Of a stretch of 6,173 nt of DNA, positions 5,601 to 6,173 are shown in pieces (within the stretch, counting starts at the first letter, position 1; every line of letters starts with the position of its first letter). The notes under the pieces were generated by a model that saw only the letters and a program-made list of their open reading frames with translations, made no database searches and was not told the DNA's origin. Location: assembly GCA_001871755.1 (NCBI GenBank), contig MNXL01000144.1, forward strand, positions 1 through 6,173. Reading direction: 5' to 3'. The position numbers were made by a program, and so were the translations under genes. This DNA comes from Anaerolineae bacterium CG2_30_64_16. Its GTDB lineage: Bacteria; Chloroflexota; Anaerolineae; CG2-30-64-16.

Positions 5601-6080
5601 CCAACCGGCCGTGTCGCAGTTGCCTGTGTCGTTCACGACGATGTTGGCCGTCACGTAGGGGAAGTTCGCCTGGTCCACGCGATCCTTGAGGATCTGCTTG
5701 CCCCAGTCGAACTCGTGGTTCCCGAAGGTGGCGGCCGCGAACCCCATCGAGTTGTAGATGTCGATGGTGGACTCGCCCTTGAACAGGTTCGAGAGCAGAG
5801 TGCCTTGCATTTCGTCGCCGGCGTCCAGGAGCACGACGTTCTCAGCGCCCACTGCGGTTCTCACGTCGTTCACAACAGCCGCAACGCGGGCCATGCCGGG
5901 ATTGCTGCCGGCCGGTTCAAGGTTGCCGTGGAAATCGTTGATGTGCAGGATTGTGACATTGACGACATCGTTGGGAGCGGCGGCAGATGGCTGGGCGGCC
6001 ACCGGGACAACACCCAGCAAGCTCGCCAACAGCGTGACGATGAGTACGAGCCCGAAGGTCTTGTTTGAGTTGCGTGACAT
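2652..6080 (-). CDS. Secreted double-headed 5'-nucleotidase / cyclic phosphodiesterase (two metallophosphatase + 5'-nucleotidase units)
   Basis: This gene encodes 1142 residues, about twice a normal UshA-type enzyme. A signal peptide (hydrophobic 10-28, probable cleavage V-A-A/Q after 29) sends it out of the cytoplasm. Unit 1 has metallophosphatase motifs D49-F-H51, G-D89, G-N-H-E (120-123), S-H234 and G-G-H-S-H (270-274). Its 5'-nucleotidase C-terminal domain (about 350-560) has N-N-S-G-G-L-R (Arg402), L-P-F-G-N (423-427) and D-G-F (516-518). Unit 2 repeats D580-S-H582, G-D618, G-N-H-E (667-670), T-H775 and G-G-H-S-H (807-811). Its C-terminal domain (about 905-1127) is divergent: S-G-A-M-S-N-R-K replaces the usual G-G-x-R loop, and there is a tyrosine-rich stretch at 1003-1021. 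I see only four cysteines: 155 and 206 in unit 1, 1024 and 1081 in unit 2, possible disulfides. The C-terminus (1134-1142) is S-Y-W-L-P-W-V-A-K. The family hydrolyses nucleotides, UDP-sugars or 2',3'-cyclic nucleotides with two metal ions. B. subtilis YfkN has a comparable double layout. The ATG at 6080 has a GAGGAGG site 5 bases upstream. Confidence 0.9.
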   Translation of the reverse strand: MSRNSNKTFGLVLIVTLLASLLGVVPVAAQPSAAAPNDVVNVTILHINDFHGNLEPAGSNPGMARVAAVVNDVRTAVGAENVVLLDAGDEMQGTLLSNLFKGESTIDIYNSMGFAAATFGNHEFDWGKQILKDRVDQANFPYVTANIVVNDTGNCDTAGWTPPDFAQPWITQQVGAAGNQVTLGIIGVTTQETPYITIASATEGLCFKDPANSIIHYYDAVKAAGADAIVVLSHLGYTDGGYGYGFSVYGDQTLAKKLNDAGKPANLIIGGHSHTDLSAATMVGNTPVVQAHYAGRKVGRADLTVDKATGAVTVAWQRLVVDKNGPEDPAIKAQIATWSNNTWYQTEINRVVGYTAVDLVRNYNGDSTMGAFVNDAIYNDLNTDDTPDNDVDMVFNNSGGLRADILAASVPQTLTHGLLYGVLPFGNATLVGDMTGAQIQELLNQSATLFKGALQVGGVRYQFYRYSDALPGPQPWAWGAFDITVRNQTTGAWEPLQFDHTYRIATNEFLAPAGQDGFTPFKYVTNASYWGDMLDGVERWVSQTYPITSPYNGTLDGRIARVGTDSDGPVVAVSILHHNDSHGNLAKGRYVGYTQLATLINQERAHNPTRTLLLNAGDQIQGDAMMYYYKTAPTGFGADGTPLPPALQTHPMMAAMNAMNYDAWTVGNHEFNFGNEVFKSVLKQSNAPVLQANLQDDGRYGIAEVPVQPFTTLVVPDGVKGDIRVAVLGIGNHRVPNYELPSNIPGLTFPDPIDTAQQWAGVLKRSNDAVIALTHLGFTANPSSVEVDTNVDTYLAAQTTGIDAIIGGHSHTDPSKQTAYSGDYLYLPAIIGNPDNDPVIINHAYRYNNTLGEVVLGLLPKATGGWEVVARAGRYIQVTMDTPEDPTIKAIVDPYVATLNTYNDTVIGQTTAPIDALTAYTEETNGANLQADASVFELTQNGVVPDFHLSGAMSNRKVASSATPESPATLIVTDMFSLMPYENSLVMMRINGPQLKAILERAYRNYYYYKYVPGHGGYSYYTTCMLDINAGGQITYLDTAPNLPNGNNVLSLTFDGQTVDFSDTTTYYDVSTVNYLAAGSCNFNDSGVSLWPLNQIVNDTQLYVRDAVIDYIKAQVGPISPAIEGRLAFTPAQSYWLPWVAK

Positions 6081-6099
6081 GTGTTCCTCCTCGACTACT

Positions 6100-6117
6100 T
6101 TGTCATGGCGTTGACAA
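6100..6117. promoter_or_regulatory. Operator-like inverted repeat upstream of the nucleotidase gene
   Basis: TTGTCA-N6-TGACAA forms a perfect 6-bp inverted repeat 19-37 bp before the start codon, just upstream of the Shine-Dalgarno sequence. Position and symmetry would suit a dimeric repressor, but a 6-bp repeat can occur by chance. A phosphate-starvation control would be natural for this enzyme, but no PHO-box-like direct repeat is visible. A second small inverted repeat (CCACT..AGTGG) lies further upstream at about 6133-6150. No convincing promoter hexamers were found in the 93 bases available. Confidence 0.3.
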
Positions 6118-6173
6118 TCGGTTGGTAACTTCCACTGTGAACGAAGTGGCCATCTTCAAATGTAAATCTGTTC

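Noticed and set aside
3237..6068. 943-codon open frame on the plus strand, antisense to the nucleotidase gene
   Set aside because: Its translation is rich in Val, Arg, Gly and His with no domain, and it mirrors the codon phase of the minus-strand gene. Long antisense frames are common opposite GC-rich genes. The minus strand has signal peptide, catalytic motifs and a ribosome site.
6111..6139. TTGACA at 6111-6116 as a plus-strand -35 box
   Set aside because: No -10-like hexamer occurs at 16-18 bp spacing, and no plus-strand gene follows within the window; it is better explained as part of the inverted repeat at 6100-6117.

Overview
The window is GC-rich bacterial DNA with three genes, all on the minus strand and therefore read from high to low coordinates: a secreted double-headed 5'-nucleotidase-type phosphoesterase (6080 to 2652), a PLP-dependent D-cysteine desulfhydrase (2335 to 1358) and a small transglutaminase-like protein of unknown role (1043 to 324). 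The style of the nucleotidase (long secreted enzyme ending in an aromatic Y-W-L-P-W-V tail) and the many short palindromic intergenic repeats suggest Chloroflexota, possibly an Anaerolineae or Caldilineae relative. This placement is inference; there is no marker gene in the window.

Layout. 1-323 has no gene. It holds two direct repeats (1-99 and 197-279), each ending against a hairpin (100-159 and 280-327); the second hairpin overlaps the stop codon of the transglutaminase-like gene. 324-1043 is that gene. 1044-1357 is an intergenic stretch with a 102-bp element with terminal inverted repeats, a strong hairpin and a repeat carrying a GAGCCTGTCGAACGG core. 1358-2335 is the desulfhydrase gene. 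2336-2651 is a second intergenic stretch of nearly the same length, with an inverted 85-bp copy of the same element, another copy of the GAGCCTGTCGAACGG repeat and a terminator-like hairpin. 2652-6080 is the nucleotidase. 6081-6173 is its leader, with a strong Shine-Dalgarno sequence and an operator-like inverted repeat.

The three genes show no obvious shared pathway. The gaps of over 300 bp, with hairpins in each, suggest separate transcription units rather than an operon. The nucleotidase would act outside the membrane, releasing phosphate and nucleosides from nucleotides. The desulfhydrase is cytosolic and would degrade D-cysteine or a related D-amino/sulfur substrate to pyruvate, ammonia and sulfide.

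The most notable non-coding structure is the pair of MITE-like elements about 91% identical over 85 aligned bases. They lie in opposite orientation, bracket the desulfhydrase gene, and each ends 22-26 bp upstream of a start codon. I see no defence, CRISPR, phage or secondary-metabolite system here, and no convincing wholly new protein system.
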